Below, in pieces: positions 21,143-33,105 of a stretch of 64,000 nucleotides of DNA (position 1 is its first letter; the number at the start of each line of letters is the position of its first letter). The translations under genes and the position numbers were made by a program. The notes beneath the pieces are model-generated. The model saw nothing but the letters and a program-made list of their open reading frames with translations, was not told where the DNA came from and did no database searches. Source of the stretch: Raphanus sativus (Eukaryota > Streptophyta > Magnoliopsida > Brassicales > Brassicaceae); contig NC_079518.1 of NCBI RefSeq assembly GCF_000801105.2, positions 19,944,800-20,008,799 of the forward strand. Direction: 5' to 3'.

Positions 21143-22469
21143 GCAGGATACGTAATTGTTATCTACTTTTTCCAATATATTTTTAAAAATATATAAATTG
21201 TTACAATTATTTATTTTTTGTATTTTCTAGATGGGTGGTGATGAGTATGAAGATCGATACTATTTCATTGCCAAACAGTTTTCTGAATATTTCGATCATG
21301 TTATGTCAATTTATATTGTTTTTTGTTTAATAAAATTTACAAATTTCTAAATCTTTCAAATTATGTTAACCTGTCCAATTTCTTACAAAATGAAATTGAT
21401 TTTTTTTCAGGTCTCTCATTGAAGTTGTTTTCTTTATCGAGAATTGTACTTCATACTTTATAGAATTTATGGATAATATTTTCAATTTTATTAGATTTTA
21501 TTTTAATATGTCTACATAAATTTTACGAGTCAAATTTATGCATAAAATAATTTTCACCTAAAATAAATAATAACAACATATATACCATCCAATTCTAATT
21601 AGTGATAATGTAAAATATGTTACTTCTCTAACTATACACTATTAATTCCAGATTTGGAAAAAAAAATATCTTCTTAAACACATAAATTATTTTCGAACGT
21701 TGCAATTATACATACATATAATAACTATCTTTTGATACCGAAGTTACTTTGTTCCATCTAGTCCTTTTAAAATATTGACTACCATCATTTTTACTGTGCC
21801 TGATGCTTTATCTCAAAGACGGTGGTCTTATGATATAAAATCTGTTACTTCTAAACCTGAGCACTATTTTGTCCGTAATTTAAAACTGCACAATGTGCGG
21901 GCCGGTCACCTAGTAAGAAACATTAACTTTATTGGTGTGAAGACACGTTGCAGAAAAATCTCTCAAACCTTCTCAGACGTTTCTGGGGGAAGTACAATCG
22001 TTACTCTCCATCTATCCTACTTTTACCTCCCTCTCTCCTCTTTTATCCAATTAATTTATTAAACCAATGTTGAGATACTCTTATACATACCCCCACTAAT
22101 GCTGCTCTTAATTACCATTTTAGATCGATTAATCTTAGATAAACTAAACTTTGATCCGCACAATCGCGTACGTATTTTTTACATTTGCAACTAAATAGTT
22201 TCTTGTATAAAAGATGGTATGTATTTTGATTTTAACTCATATTAAATAATTTTCTAATATGATATTTTTAAACACAATAATTTTATATTTTATTTTAAAT
22301 AATTGTATTTTTTTGGGAGGATTGACTAAATATGACTCAAAACTTGATTTTAAATGAAAAAATATACTCAAACTTGAGTCAAATGCAAAATTAAACTAAA
22401 AACCTTGTAAAATTACAGTCAATCCCTTGTGACCAAACAAAAAACCAGAACTAATTTTTACGAATATAG
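21143..22469. other. AT-rich DNA without recognisable genes
   Basis: Short frames only. The longest (about 21775-22062, +) lacks an ATG and resembles no family I know. Confidence 0.5.
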
Positions 22470-22990
22470 CCACGGAAAGTCTTCTGAGATACTGTAAGTC
22501 ATCTAAAAAACGTCCAGAGAAGTCTTCTGGTATAATTGATATTAAAAATAATTTATAAATTTTGTAAAAAAATATTTTGATAAATGAAAAATTAAAATCA
22601 TGTAATTATAAACATTTTTAAGTGATATAAATTAAGATACAATAAATTAAAATTATAAATTATAAACAGTTTTAAGATACAATAAAATTGAATTGTTTTT
22701 AACATAGATGAGTGAAAGTAGTGAATCATGATATTCTTTGGTTTAGGTTTGAAACATATTTTGTAGTATTGTATGTATTCTTAGGGTTAGATTTTGGAAA
22801 GTTTAAATGCTTTTTTGAAAAATAATTTTTTACCTATATGTGTTTATTTCTTTGGATAGTAAACATTTTCTAAGTTCAATTGGTTTTATGAAGTGTTAAG
22901 TTAGTTAAAGTAGTTTATGGGTTATGTTTAGGGTCTAGACGACTTACAGAGAAGTCATATGGCGATTATTATCGGTTAGAAGACTTCTCT

Positions 22991-23154
22991 GAAAGTCTTC
23001 TAACTCCCGCTAAAAAATATTTTAGTTTCCCGCTAAAAATATTGAAGTCTTCTGAGCGAATAGTAAATTTGTCTGAAAGTCTTCTAACTCCCGCTTAAAA
23101 TATTTTAGTTTTCCGCTAAAAATATTGAAGTATTCTGAGCGAATAGTAAATCGA
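22991..23154. repeat. 84-bp tandem duplication
   Basis: Two adjacent copies (starts 22991 and 23075) beginning GAAAGTCTTCTAACTCCCGC and ending GAGCGAATAGTAAAT, with few differences. The first contains TAGTTTCCCGCTAAAA, an E2F-like octamer. Confidence 0.8.
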
Positions 23155-23299
23155 AGATATTTAATCGTATTGGAATTTTTGTCTCCTTATATGAAGAAAA
23201 TTTATACACTTTCTCTCTCTCTCTTCCTCTCAAATGGCAGCAACAAAAATGCAATTTTCTTCATTTTAAAACTCTGAAACCTCTCTCTAATCTCTTCCA

Positions 23300-24060
23300 A
23301 CTTAAAAACACCAAACTTTATATCAATTTATTGTTATTTTATGTCTTCTCACTGATTTATTTTATTTTTACAGGTTTTTATTACATTGTTTTCATCTTCC
23401 ACTCTTTTAAAGGTAGATCTATAAATCATATTAATCTATTGTTGTTTAAAGCTCTTACCCTCCCAAAACTCTTTTGGTTTTTTAAAGCTCTTATCTTATT
23501 TGAAGTTTTTCTATGTTTTGAAGCCATTTTAATGCTTTTGGATATGCATATTTTTCAGATTTGAGACAGACTTGGAAGACTTCCATGTAAGTCATCTGAA
23601 GTCTTTTAACATTTAGTGCACTAAATCTCTTACTTTTTTTTCACAAATTATCATTTTTTGAAAACTCCAAATGTTATATCAATTTATCATTTTTTATCTC
23701 ATGTCATTGTAACTAATTCATCTAGTTTCGTAGGTTTTTTATTACATGGTTCTCATCTTCCACTCCTCTAAAAGTAGATCTATAAATCATATTCTTTTTA
23801 GTTGGTAACCCCTTGTTGCTTAAAATTCTTACATTTTGAAAACTCTTTCGGTTGTTTTAAGCTCTTGCCTTATTTTTAATATATTTTGAAACCATTTGAA
23901 TGTTTTTGGATTTGTAGGTTTTTCAGATCTGAGACAGACTTAGAAGACTTCCAGGGAAGTCTTATCGGAATACTTCCAGGGAAGTCTTATCGGAAGACTT
24001 CCTTGGAAGTCTTCTCGGGAGACTTCTAACATTTAATGCACTAGACGATTTCTTTGAAGT
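23300..24060. repeat. Diverged direct duplication of about 370 bp
   Basis: About 23305-23635 and 23670-24060 share the order: CATCTTCCACTC, AGATCTATAAATCATAT, AGCTCTT, TTTTGGAT, TTTTCAGAT, GAGACAGACTT, AAGACTTCC, and AACATTTA(A/G)TGCACTA. Confidence 0.65.
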
Positions 24061-24810
24061 CTTCTGAGAGTCTTCTGAAAGTCTTCTGACAGACTCTTCT
24101 CCCATGTCAAGTGGAGTCCAAACTTATCGTTGTGGAGGAATGATCTATAATATTTTGTTTATGGTCGGTTTTTTATTTGTATGTGTACTCTTTTATTTGT
24201 TGATTCTTGTGTAAATTTGAAAATATATTAATGATTTTTTTTGGTAAATATGTTTATGTCTACAATATTATCTTGCCAAAATTACTTGACATTATTGAAG
24301 TTATTGATTCAAGTTCAAAGCAAAACAAATAACACAAAAAAATAATCAAATTTACTACAACTAAGGAAAAAAACTTCACAAGAAAACTTAGTCAAATTCA
24401 AAAAATATCAAAATTACATTAGTTCAAACATATAACAGTTTCACTAGAAGGCTTGTGGGATGTCTTCCGAAAGACTTATTTTCAGAATACTTCTTGGAAG
24501 ACTTATTCTCAGAAGACTTCTCGGAAGACTTAAAATTAAAGAGGGAAATTGAAATATATGCGGGAAATTTAGGTGGAAAATTAAAATTTAAGCGGGAAAT
24601 TCAAATTTTAAGTGAAAATTGAAATTTCAAATTTCATGAAATTTAAAAATATCCTATGATCTAAGAAGACACATTAAACCATATTACTTGATATTCTTAA
24701 AGTTACTTAACACTTTTTAAAGTTAAAAAACATATCTTAAAGTTAGTTAACAAGTTTACAAAAACTAACATAGAAGACTTACGTGGAAGTCTTTTCGGAT
24801 CATCTAGAAA

Positions 24811-25329
24811 CTTTAATAAACATGAATGTTGGTAAACTCATAAATATCACCAATTAAAAGTTCCAATATTGACTAATATACATGAATTAACAAGAAAGTT
24901 TACAAAAATATATATAGTTTTAGAGAAGAGTTAATTGGCACCTATAGCTTTATTGAGCACTTATATTAGCAAAGTGCCCCTGTCTTTTGATTAATAATTT
25001 TAAAACCATAATTCCCCTAGAGTACTTTGTACTCTACTCTGTGCAGCAGAAACGGATGTCAGTCTCGTGGATGTGAAGTGTTTATTAACTCCAATAAAAA
25101 CGACTTTTTTCTTTGTTGGTGTCCGTTTGACAAGACAGTAATCATATAAACTATGTTGTTTCTAATTTTTATTTTCTCAAAGCCTTCTGATTAAGAATTT
25201 CAAATTATGAGTTTAATTAACTTTTGGAAAATAATGTGTATTTAAAAATATGGTTATTAATTTTCAAATTACGGGTTTAGTTAATTTTGGGTTGATTATG
25301 GGGTATTTTTTTGAAGTCAGTAAAATGTT
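24811..25329. other. AT-rich DNA, nothing recognised
   Basis: No open frame of note, no repeat structure beyond low complexity. Confidence 0.5.
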
Positions 25330-25740
25330 ATATATATTTTATTTAATTTAGTAGCTGATAAATGTTTTGGTAAATAGTTTGTCAATTTATAGACTGTTTC
25401 ATACATGGTTTGTTATGGTTTGTTACTTGATAAACTGGTAGATACATGGTTTGTGAGTTGATGTATTTTTGATAAATTGTTTGTTATCTGATAAATTATT
25501 TTGTTACATTGTACATGTTATTTTAACTTATACATAGTTTGATATCAAATTACTGATAAATGGTTAGTATGCTACATAGATTTGTTGTTATCTGATAAAA
25601 TATTTGTTACTCGGTACATGTTCTGTTACCTGATATATAATTTGATATACAAAATTGATAGATGGTTTGTTACCAGATACATGTTATGTTACCTGATATA
25701 TAATTTTTTATCTGCTATATGTAATGTTAGATCATATATA
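25330..25740. repeat. Degenerate short repeat around TGATAAATGGTTTGTTAC
   Basis: Roughly ten diverged repeats of the words GATAAAT, GGTTTGTTA and TACATG with irregular 30-50-bp spacing. No coding potential. Confidence 0.45.
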
Positions 25741-26336
25741 ACACTATGTCATATGTAAGTTAATATATTTATTTATTATATGTTCTATATGATAAGTAAC
25801 AATTAATACATATATTAACAGCTACTATGTTTTTTAAATGATATACCAGCTATTAACAACCAAAAATAACGATTATTGCATGCTAACTTTGTTTTTACTC
25901 GTTAATTTAAAATTTAGTAACTAACTTATCAATTATATTATTTATAGTGTAATAGATAAGTTAGTTATATTGTAATTATGATTTACTAGAAATACAACAT
26001 AAGAGAATTAGTAACTTTCAAGATCAATGATTCAATGGTTTTACCTAGATTTGACGTCAAATTATTTTTAGTTTTTGCCGTAGTTTCAAAAAATTAGAAT
26101 CTAAAATTTTATGTACATCAAAAAAAATGAATAACCAATAAAGATATTCAAAAAGAGGGAAAAAGAAAAGAAGAAAAAAAATGAAGAGAATCAAAAGAAG
26201 AAAAACAATGGTAATAAGAAAAAAATAAAATAATTTGAAAAAAAGTGAAAGAGATGAGGAAAGAGAACGTGAGAGCAGAGGAGAAGAGACAGAGAGAGAT
26301 TGTCAGATGAGAGGAAGAATTGGAGGAAGAAAAAAG
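25741..26336. other. AT-rich DNA ending in a purine-rich tract
   Basis: No gene. From about 26150 to 26336 the + strand is mostly A and G, which creates spurious open frames on both strands. Confidence 0.5.
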
Positions 26337-26582
26337 GGAAATCGGCCAAAAAAAACACGAACTTTGCAGGAATTGCCAAAACAAACTTGGACATATTGGC
26401 TGGCCAATAAAATCCTGAATTTTCATTGACTTTTTCAGTTTATTAAGAACGTTACGATTGACTTACCAGATTAGCATACCATTAATAGAGATAACAGATA
26501 ATTTAGATGACGTTAAAACGTCGTTAGACAAAGAGATGAAACGACGTAGTTTCAATTAGAAATGTTATTAAAAAAATGTGCT

Positions 26583-26649
26583 TCCATTGAGGATCGAACC
26601 CGTGCACTGGTGTTTAATGGAACAGTTTTTTTGCCACTGAGCTAGTGGA
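26583..26649 (-). other. tRNA-like module (left arm)
   Basis: On the minus strand it reads TCCACTAGCTCAGTGGC (A box), then GGGTTCGATCC (B box), then TCAATGGA, which can pair with the 5' end as a 5-6-bp acceptor-like stem. There is no clear anticodon arm. It looks like a degenerate tRNA or the head of a tRNA-derived SINE rather than a functional tRNA gene. Confidence 0.45.
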
Positions 26650-27274
26650 CTTTACAATAGATTGACGAACAAAGTTCTTTATATTTGGCTTCGAAAAATA
26701 AAATTTTAGTTTTTATTTAAGAAAATAAAAATCTTAAAAAGTTTTCAATTTTTTTTAAAAAAAATTCAAAATCTAGCTTTAAAAATAGATATATTTTTTT
26801 AAAAAATCAATTTTTTTTTAAATGAAAATTTGGGAAGATTTAAATCGAATTTTAAAAAAAAAAACATTGAAAACTTTGGAAGACTTTTATTTTTTTTTAG
26901 GAAATCAATTTTTTTTTTTAAAAAAATGAAAATTTGGGAAGATTTAAATCGATTTTTTTAAAAAAAATTGAAAATTGTGGAAGATTTTTATTTTTTAAGA
27001 AAAATAATTATTTTTTTCTTAAAAAATAAAAATCTTATAAAGTTTTCAATTTTTTAAATTTTGTTTTTCAAAATCTAGCTTAAAATCAATTTTTTTTTAA
27101 AAAAAAATCAAAATTTAAAGAAAAAATAAAGATTTTGGAAGATTTAAATAGAAATTTTTTAAAATCGAAATCCTTTTAATTAAATAAAACGATGTCGTCT
27201 TGAGATTTTGTCTTAAACAAAACATCCAGATCTTTTAATCAATAAAGAGAAATAAGTAGAGTAGTATTCCAAAA

Positions 27275-27338
27275 AGCCCACCAGCCGAGTGGCAAAAACC
27301 TCTACCTACAACCCCAAGGGCATGGGTTCGAGCCCAAC
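27275..27338 (+). other. tRNA-like module (right arm)
   Basis: AGCCCACCAGCCGAGTGGC (A box) and GGGTTCGAGCCC (B box), followed by an A run from about 27339. It is homologous in inverted orientation to the module at 26583-26649. Acceptor pairing is poor. Confidence 0.45.
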
Positions 27339-27825
27339 CAAAAAAAAAATTAATTAAACTAAACGACGTCGTTTTGAAGTTTTGTCTTAACAAAGATCTA
27401 CATGAAACGACGTCATTTCGTTAAACGACAATAATTAACGGTGAGCTAACACTGTCATAACTCTCTGTTAACGGTGTGCTAATCTGGTCAGTCAATCGTA
27501 ATTTTCTTAATAAACTGAAAAAGTCAATGAAAGTTCAGTGTTTTATTGGCCAGGTTCGAATACAGGTTTGTTTTGGCAATTCCTACAAAGTTCGTGATTT
27601 TTCTGACCGATTTTCCGAAGAAAAAATGTGTTGTATTCTCTACACTAACACCATCTGACTTTTTTATTATGACACAGGGGCATAATCGTCCGTTCAGTTC
27701 GTAATTGGTATGACACAAGCCATTAATGTCACTCGATGTGTAGTTCACCAATATAGACTTCCATTGTGTATATTCACCTAATTGCCTCTTTAGAGAAAAT
27801 GAAAGTTTATTAAACATTTACGCAT

Positions 27826-28660
27826 AAGACTTCTACGAAAGTCGTCCATTTGGGTCATTTTTGCAATTGAAAATTTACAAAGGACGACTTCTAGAGAAGT
27901 CTACTCTACAGCAGACTTCTTTGGAAGTCTTCTTTTGTAAATATTTGCTTACTTTTGTTAACAACAAAATTTCAAAAATATTAGAGAAGACTTCCCAGTA
28001 AGTCGTCTAGGATAAACAAGTTAGTTTTGCATTTTACCGAATTGTGTCAGAAATTTGATTTTTCCTGGACAACTTATTTGTACGTCGTCTGAAATAAAAA
28101 TAAAACTTCAATATTTTATTATAATTAGACGACTTCCATATAAGTCATTTCAGGTTACCTGTGCAATTGAAAATAAAAATTAAATATTTAATTTTATCTG
28201 GACGACTTACATGGAAGTTTTCCGGTGGAGGACTTACACGGTAGTCTTCTGTAATACCCAAGGTTTGACCAGAATCTCGGAATAAAATCCTAAAAGACTT
28301 CCGTGTAAATCGTCCAGATAAAAGTAAGTATTTAGGTTTTATTTTTCAATTGCAAAAGTAACGTGAAACAACTAATTAAAATATTAAGTCGCCCAGGAAA
28401 AGTCAAATTTCTGATACAATCCGGTCAAATGCAAAACTAACATGTTTATCCTAAACGACTTACCGAGAAGTCTTCTCTGGTATTTTTTTCAATTTTTTTT
28501 GTTAAAAAAGAAAGTGAAAGACTTCCATAGAAGTCGTCTATAAAAACATATATAAAAGTCAATTGCAAAACTAACTTATGCATTGACCAAAGACTTTCGT
28601 GTAAGTCTTCTACTACCAGAAGACTTACACAGAAGTCGTCTGACGAACATATCTAAAAAA
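27826..28660. mobile_element. Foldback element built from about 22-bp palindromes (GACGACTT...AAGTCGTC)
   Basis: The two halves, about 27826-28225 and 28250-28660, are reverse complements: the left AGTCGTCTAGGATAAACA and TTTGATTTTTCCTGGAC match the right TGTTTATCCTAAACGACTT and GTCGCCCAGGAAAAGTCAAA. At least ten short palindromes such as GACGACTTACATGGAAG are spread through both arms. No ORF. Related in motif to 22470-24810. Confidence 0.6.
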
Positions 28661-31172
28661 AAAACTGATTTCATAGTTTCAACCAGTGAGATAACTTGTT
28701 TAGCACACATAAATATTTTCTAAGCACCCAGAATCTCAAACAGAAGGGACCCACCAACAATCGTAAGCTTCAATGGCTCTATGAATCAAAATCTTGGATT
28801 TTTTGGATGAATATGAAGAGAAAGTGAAAGAGATGTTATTTTTAGTTCATAAGAATTGAGAAAGAATGAGTGTAAATCGACTTGAGTTGCATTAAGAGTT
28901 TCAAATTGGTTGTTCATGGTGGTTGGTATATTGATGACAATGACAATCTTGTAAATATTTGAAGATGATGAGGTTGAAAGAGTAAAAAGACTAATTTCAA
29001 AAAAAAAATGATATTTTCGTGAATAATCTGAACTTGAGAGGTGTATAGGGCAAATAAATTTTTCCAAAAATGATATGTTAGTTTTGTGTTTGACTTTAAG
29101 TTTTGAATCAATTTTGCAAATAACCTTTATTTTTAAACCATCAATTGTATCATCCACATTTCTTAACAAATATGTATTGTATTGGATTTACATTGAGTTA
29201 TTATTTATATGAAATATATGCAAATCAGATATAGACAAATTAATTTATAGTTTATTTATATATTACTTAAATTTACTATTTATATTTTACAATTTAAATG
29301 AATATAACTTCATATTTATAGTTTGATCATAATTTTTCGTCTGGTATATTTTACCTTTGTAAGAGCTTAAAAGAGTGAATATATTTATTTTGTTCCTGGT
29401 TTTTTACTTGTATTTTGTTCGTGTATTTGACCCGGGTGCCTAAAATGTTAGATAAAGGTATATGCTAAATTAATCAGCTATACAATTTCGGTTTATATAA
29501 ACTAGATTATAGGAAGTATTTAGTTTGTTGTTCATATGGATGCGGAGTTACCAGTTTAGATTACATAGTCTACTTGAGTCTGTTTTGGTTGTCGATAAAA
29601 AAAAATATAAGAAGTATTTATATGTGCCTCTTCCAAACTGAAAGAAAGAAATGAGCATGATTTTTTAACAACTGATTCAATTTTAGTAATAGAAAATATT
29701 CTGAATGTCTGTTCAAAAATTAATAGTGTTTTTAAGTTACATTTTCATTTAAATACAATAAAATTGGTTTTAGTGATTTATATATATATGTGGGAATGGG
29801 TCATCAAATGTTAAAGAGGTTTAAGTTATTTGCTTGTATAGTATATGAAAATGCGGGTAATAGAAATAGTGTTTATCATAAATATGCGAACACTAATAAC
29901 TTTCAAAAATTTAGAAATAAACACATAATTGAATTCTTTACATTAAATTTAATTAATGTTTGTTCAAAAAATGAAAATAAAAACGAAAAAGAGGAATGGT
30001 CACGTGGGGGGAGAGGGGGGGGGGGGGGGGGGGGGGGAAGGGGAGGTAAGCAGATAGACAAATGGTAAGATTTATTGTATTGATTTGCAATTGGCAAGTT
30101 AAAGATTAACACTAATTAATTTAGGTAATTGTGTATAAAAATTAGAAAAGACATGGATTGTTTAAATGTAGGGTAATTAAATACTTCAGTGGCATAGACT
30201 TGTAAATAAGTAGTAAATCTTAGGGTTATTTTATATTTCTATTTCTATTTTAATAATATAGATATAGACTTCTTTGGTATCAAGTCAGAGATGAAATGTA
30301 TAACACTCTTGTCTTTGCGTGTTTGAAGTTTGTAGGTTGTGATATGGTAGATGAAAATTTAGTATGTTAAATACAGTAATAACTAATAGGGTTCAGACCA
30401 CTTTAATTGAGTCAATAAAATATATTAAATCGCGAGATTAGTGGCAAAAGAATCCCTTCGGTTTCATGTATAATTTTTAATTGGTAATGAGAATTTAAAT
30501 AAATTATTAACAACTTTCTTATATTAACCGAACCCAGAATGCGATTTGATTAGCATACGCATATTAGTTTCCTATTTTTGGCTATTTCATAAATTATTAA
30601 TATGATTGGTAATAAACTTTATAAAAAACTGCAAAAGATATAGTAATAAACTTTCGTAGTTGTATGTCGTAATGCAAACGATACCATATCATTTTTTCAC
30701 TTGGCATTGTGTTACATGTTGTGGACCGTAATTTTTTTGAGGTTTCAAAATAGAAATAATAAGTTTTAAAAATGTCATGAGTAAAATATTCATTTAACAG
30801 AAAACAATCTTATCCCTTATATATTAATTGAGAATCATTTAAAATTATAACATATAGTTTGTATTAATTACAAAAGAGTTTTGCTGATTTGTCGGTTAAT
30901 ACATCTCAATTTTGTTTACGTGGCAGCACTACCTGCATACAATAAGAGATCCATTAACATTATATGAGAAACACGTTGTCACATTGATCATTATTAAAAA
31001 GATCATCATCTTTGCAAGTATACACAATTTCCGTCCTAACTTATGATTTGTCATAAAATAGATGAATATTAATTTCCATCAGAAATGCATTGTTCTAGCC
31101 TACAGTTTTTCATAGCAGAAGATGCAACTCCATCAGAAATGCATATTCCAACATAGTTATGGTGGTGTTTTG
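28661..31172. other. AT-rich intergenic DNA, no supported gene
   Basis: A 127-codon minus-strand frame (28786-29169) and a few shorter ones have no recognisable features. The segment 30220-30270 contains TCTATATTATTAAAATAG on the minus strand, a word typical of Helitron 5' ends, but no matching end was found. Confidence 0.45.
30015..30037 (+). repeat. Homopolymer run of 23 G
   Basis: Flanked by further G-rich sequence (30006-30046) in otherwise AT-rich DNA; could form G-quadruplex. The length may not be assembled accurately. Confidence 0.85.
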
Positions 31173-31175
31173 TAA

Positions 31176-32767
31176 GGGCATGTTTGTTTCTCCATCTGAA
31201 TAAACCATTTGGATGAAGATGAGAGTTTTATTTGTTTAGACACTAAAAGTACAACTCATTCAAATGGATCATCCGGATGACTTTTGGAATCTAGACTTAA
31301 TTTTCAAATCCATTCAAATGAACCAATTTGGATCATTTGAATGAAGATGATTCATTCAAAATGGTACAATATCTATTATGCCTCTAATGTAATTCACAAA
31401 TTACAAAGCTAAAATAATATTATTTTGTCACACATTAAAACTAATAAAATCAAATAAAACATTTTTTCCGCGAAAATCAAAAAACTAAATTTTCACACCA
31501 AAACCTCAAAACGCATTTTCCTGCAACGCAAAAACGTGTTTTCCCGTCAAAACCAAAAAAATCTTGTTTTCCCGCGAAACCGCAAAAATGCGTTTTCCCT
31601 CAAAAACCACAAAATATGTTTTTCCCGCAAAACAACAAAAACACGTTTTACTGCCAAAACCGCAAAATCTCGTTTTCCCGCCAAAACCGAGAAATCTTGT
31701 TTTCCCGCTAAAACCGAGAAATCTCGTTTTCCCGTCAAAACTGAAAAATCTCATTTTCTCACAAATACGTGTTTCCCGCCAAAACGCGGCAAAAACACAT
31801 TTTCCCGCCAAAACCGAAATATCCCGCAAAAATGTGTTTTGCCGCCAAAACCACAAAATTGTGTTTTCCCACCAAAACCACAAAAACGTGTTTCCTATCA
31901 AAATCGAAAAATCTCGTTTTCCCTCGAAAACCGCAAAAAAATTGTTTTTCCATCAAAACCGAAAAATCTCATTTTTCTGCCAAAATCCCAAAAACACATT
32001 TTCCCGCCAAAACCACAAAAATCTTATTTTTCGCCAAAACCGCAAAAAGCGCGTTTTCCCGCCAAAAGCGCAAAAGCGTTTTTTCTCGCCAAAACCGCAA
32101 AAAGCGCGTTTTCCCGCCAAAACCAAAAAACCCGCGTTTTCCCGCCAAAACCGCAAAAATGCGTTTTCCCGCCAAATCGAAAAATATTGTTTTCCCGCGA
32201 AAATCGCAAAACGCATTTTCCCGCCAGAACCATCGAAATGTGTTTTCCCGCCAAAACCGAAAAAATCTGTTTTCCGCCAAAACAAAAAAACCTCGTTTTT
32301 CCGCCAAACTGAAAAATATCGTTACCGCAAAAATGTGTTTCCCGCCAAAACCGCAAAAACATGTTTTCTCGCCAAAATCGAAAAGTATTTTCACACCAAA
32401 ACCAAAAAATGTTTTTGTCCGCTAAAACCGAAAAATTTGTTTTCCGCCCCAATCGCAAAAAAAAACTTGTTAATTTTGAAATAATTTTAATGTAAATATA
32501 TTAAACCAAATAATTAAATGTAATATATTTAAAAAAATAATACCAAAGATTAAACTAACACAAGGGTATTTTGGTAATTTCCTTATTAAACTCATTTGGA
32601 TGGAAATGAAAACAAAGAAACAAACATATGATTCATTCAGATGATTCATCTAAATGAGATATCTGGATGGACAAACAAATAAGTACAAAAATCTGAATGG
32701 ATCATCTGGATAGATCATACAAATGAATCATCTGAATGGAAATGACAAATGGTGAAACAAACAGCCC
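31176..32767. mobile_element. PIF/Harbinger-like non-autonomous element (MITE) carrying an E2F-site array
   Basis: The ends are GGGCATGTTTGTTTC on the left and the complement of GGGCTGTTTGTTTC on the right, differing by one base. They are flanked by TAA (31173-31175) and TAA (32768-32770), the 3-bp target duplication expected of PIF/Harbinger elements. Subterminal regions are rich in CATTTGGATGA/ATCATCTGAATG words. There is no transposase; most of the interior is the tandem array 31511-32458. Length 1592 bp. Confidence 0.75.
31511..32458. repeat. Tandem array of about 30-bp units centred on GTTTTCCCGCCAAAACC
   Basis: About thirty units of 27-33 bp with consensus GTTTTCCCGCCAAAACCG plus an A-rich stretch. 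I count fifteen exact TTTCCCGC octamers, the canonical E2F binding site, many within the longer near-palindrome TTTTCCCGCCAAAA. The array happens to lack stop codons in several frames on both strands, so long apparent ORFs here are artefacts. Amplification of E2F sites by MITEs has been published for Brassica. Confidence 0.85.
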
Positions 32768-32770
32768 TAA

Positions 32771-33105
32771 ATTGCATAATTTTTAATTGTTGTAAACAAA
32801 CAGTAGCAAAAAACGTATCGTTAAACTTGAGATATGATGGCTAATTTGAATATTAATAATGGTGATTTCAAACTTTGAGGTGTATGCTAATTATTATTTG
32901 ATTTCAAACTTGGAAGTGTATGCTAATTACGGTAGCAAACAAGAAGTTTCATATCTTCCAATTACTTGGTGATTTCACTATGCTGATTTGAATTTCATTA
33001 ATATTGGTTACCAGTTAGTAGAACTATTGTCACAATTGCATGTAAATATTATACACATTATTTTTCATCCAAATGACTTAAAGGACAAATTTTTTGAAAT
33101 TTAAT
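32771..33105. other. AT-rich DNA, nothing recognised
   Basis: Contains a short duplicated word near 32870-32930 (TTTCAAACTT...GTGTATGCTAATTA); no gene. Confidence 0.5.

Larger units (their letters stand above)
22470..24810. repeat. Field of GAAGTCTTC/AGAAGACTTCC palindromic words
   Basis: More than twenty variants of the inverted word AGAAGACTT...AAGTCTTCT, for example near 22484, 22530, 22978, 23570, 23950-24085, 24455-24525 and 24772. Many sit tail to tail to form about 22-bp imperfect palindromes. Between them is AT-rich DNA. No coding potential. A related field with GACGACTT words occurs at 27826-28660. Confidence 0.6.
26337..27632. mobile_element. Inverted-repeat element with tRNA-like modules in both arms
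   Basis: The left arm (26337-26665) and the right arm (27275-27632) are reverse complements with moderate divergence. Shared anchors are CACGAACTTTG(C/T)AGGAATTG, TTCATTGACTTTTTCAGTTT, ACCAGATTAGCA and an ACGACGT word. The inner ends of the arms each carry a tRNA-like A and B box. The centre (26700-27270) is very AT-rich with A/T runs. No transposase. Long terminal inverted repeats would suit a MULE-type or foldback MITE; I could not define a target duplication. Confidence 0.65.

Noticed and set aside
21775..22062. 95-codon frame on + with no ATG
   Set aside because: Non-ATG start, no recognisable motif, lies in AT-rich repeat DNA.
26583..27338. Two tRNA genes
   Set aside because: A and B boxes are present, but anticodon arms are not recognisable and the right copy lacks a paired acceptor stem; they are repeated parts of an inverted-repeat element.
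28786..29169. 127-codon frame on -
   Set aside because: Low-complexity composition, no homology recognised, adjacent to a foldback element.
30220..30270. Helitron 5' end on - (TCTATATTATTAAAATAG)
   Set aside because: The word is suggestive but no CTRR end with hairpin could be paired with it.
31506..32484. Several long open frames (up to about 300 codons) on both strands
   Set aside because: They arise because the 30-bp E2F unit contains no stop in several frames. The 'proteins' are lysine/phenylalanine repeats that mirror each other across frames.
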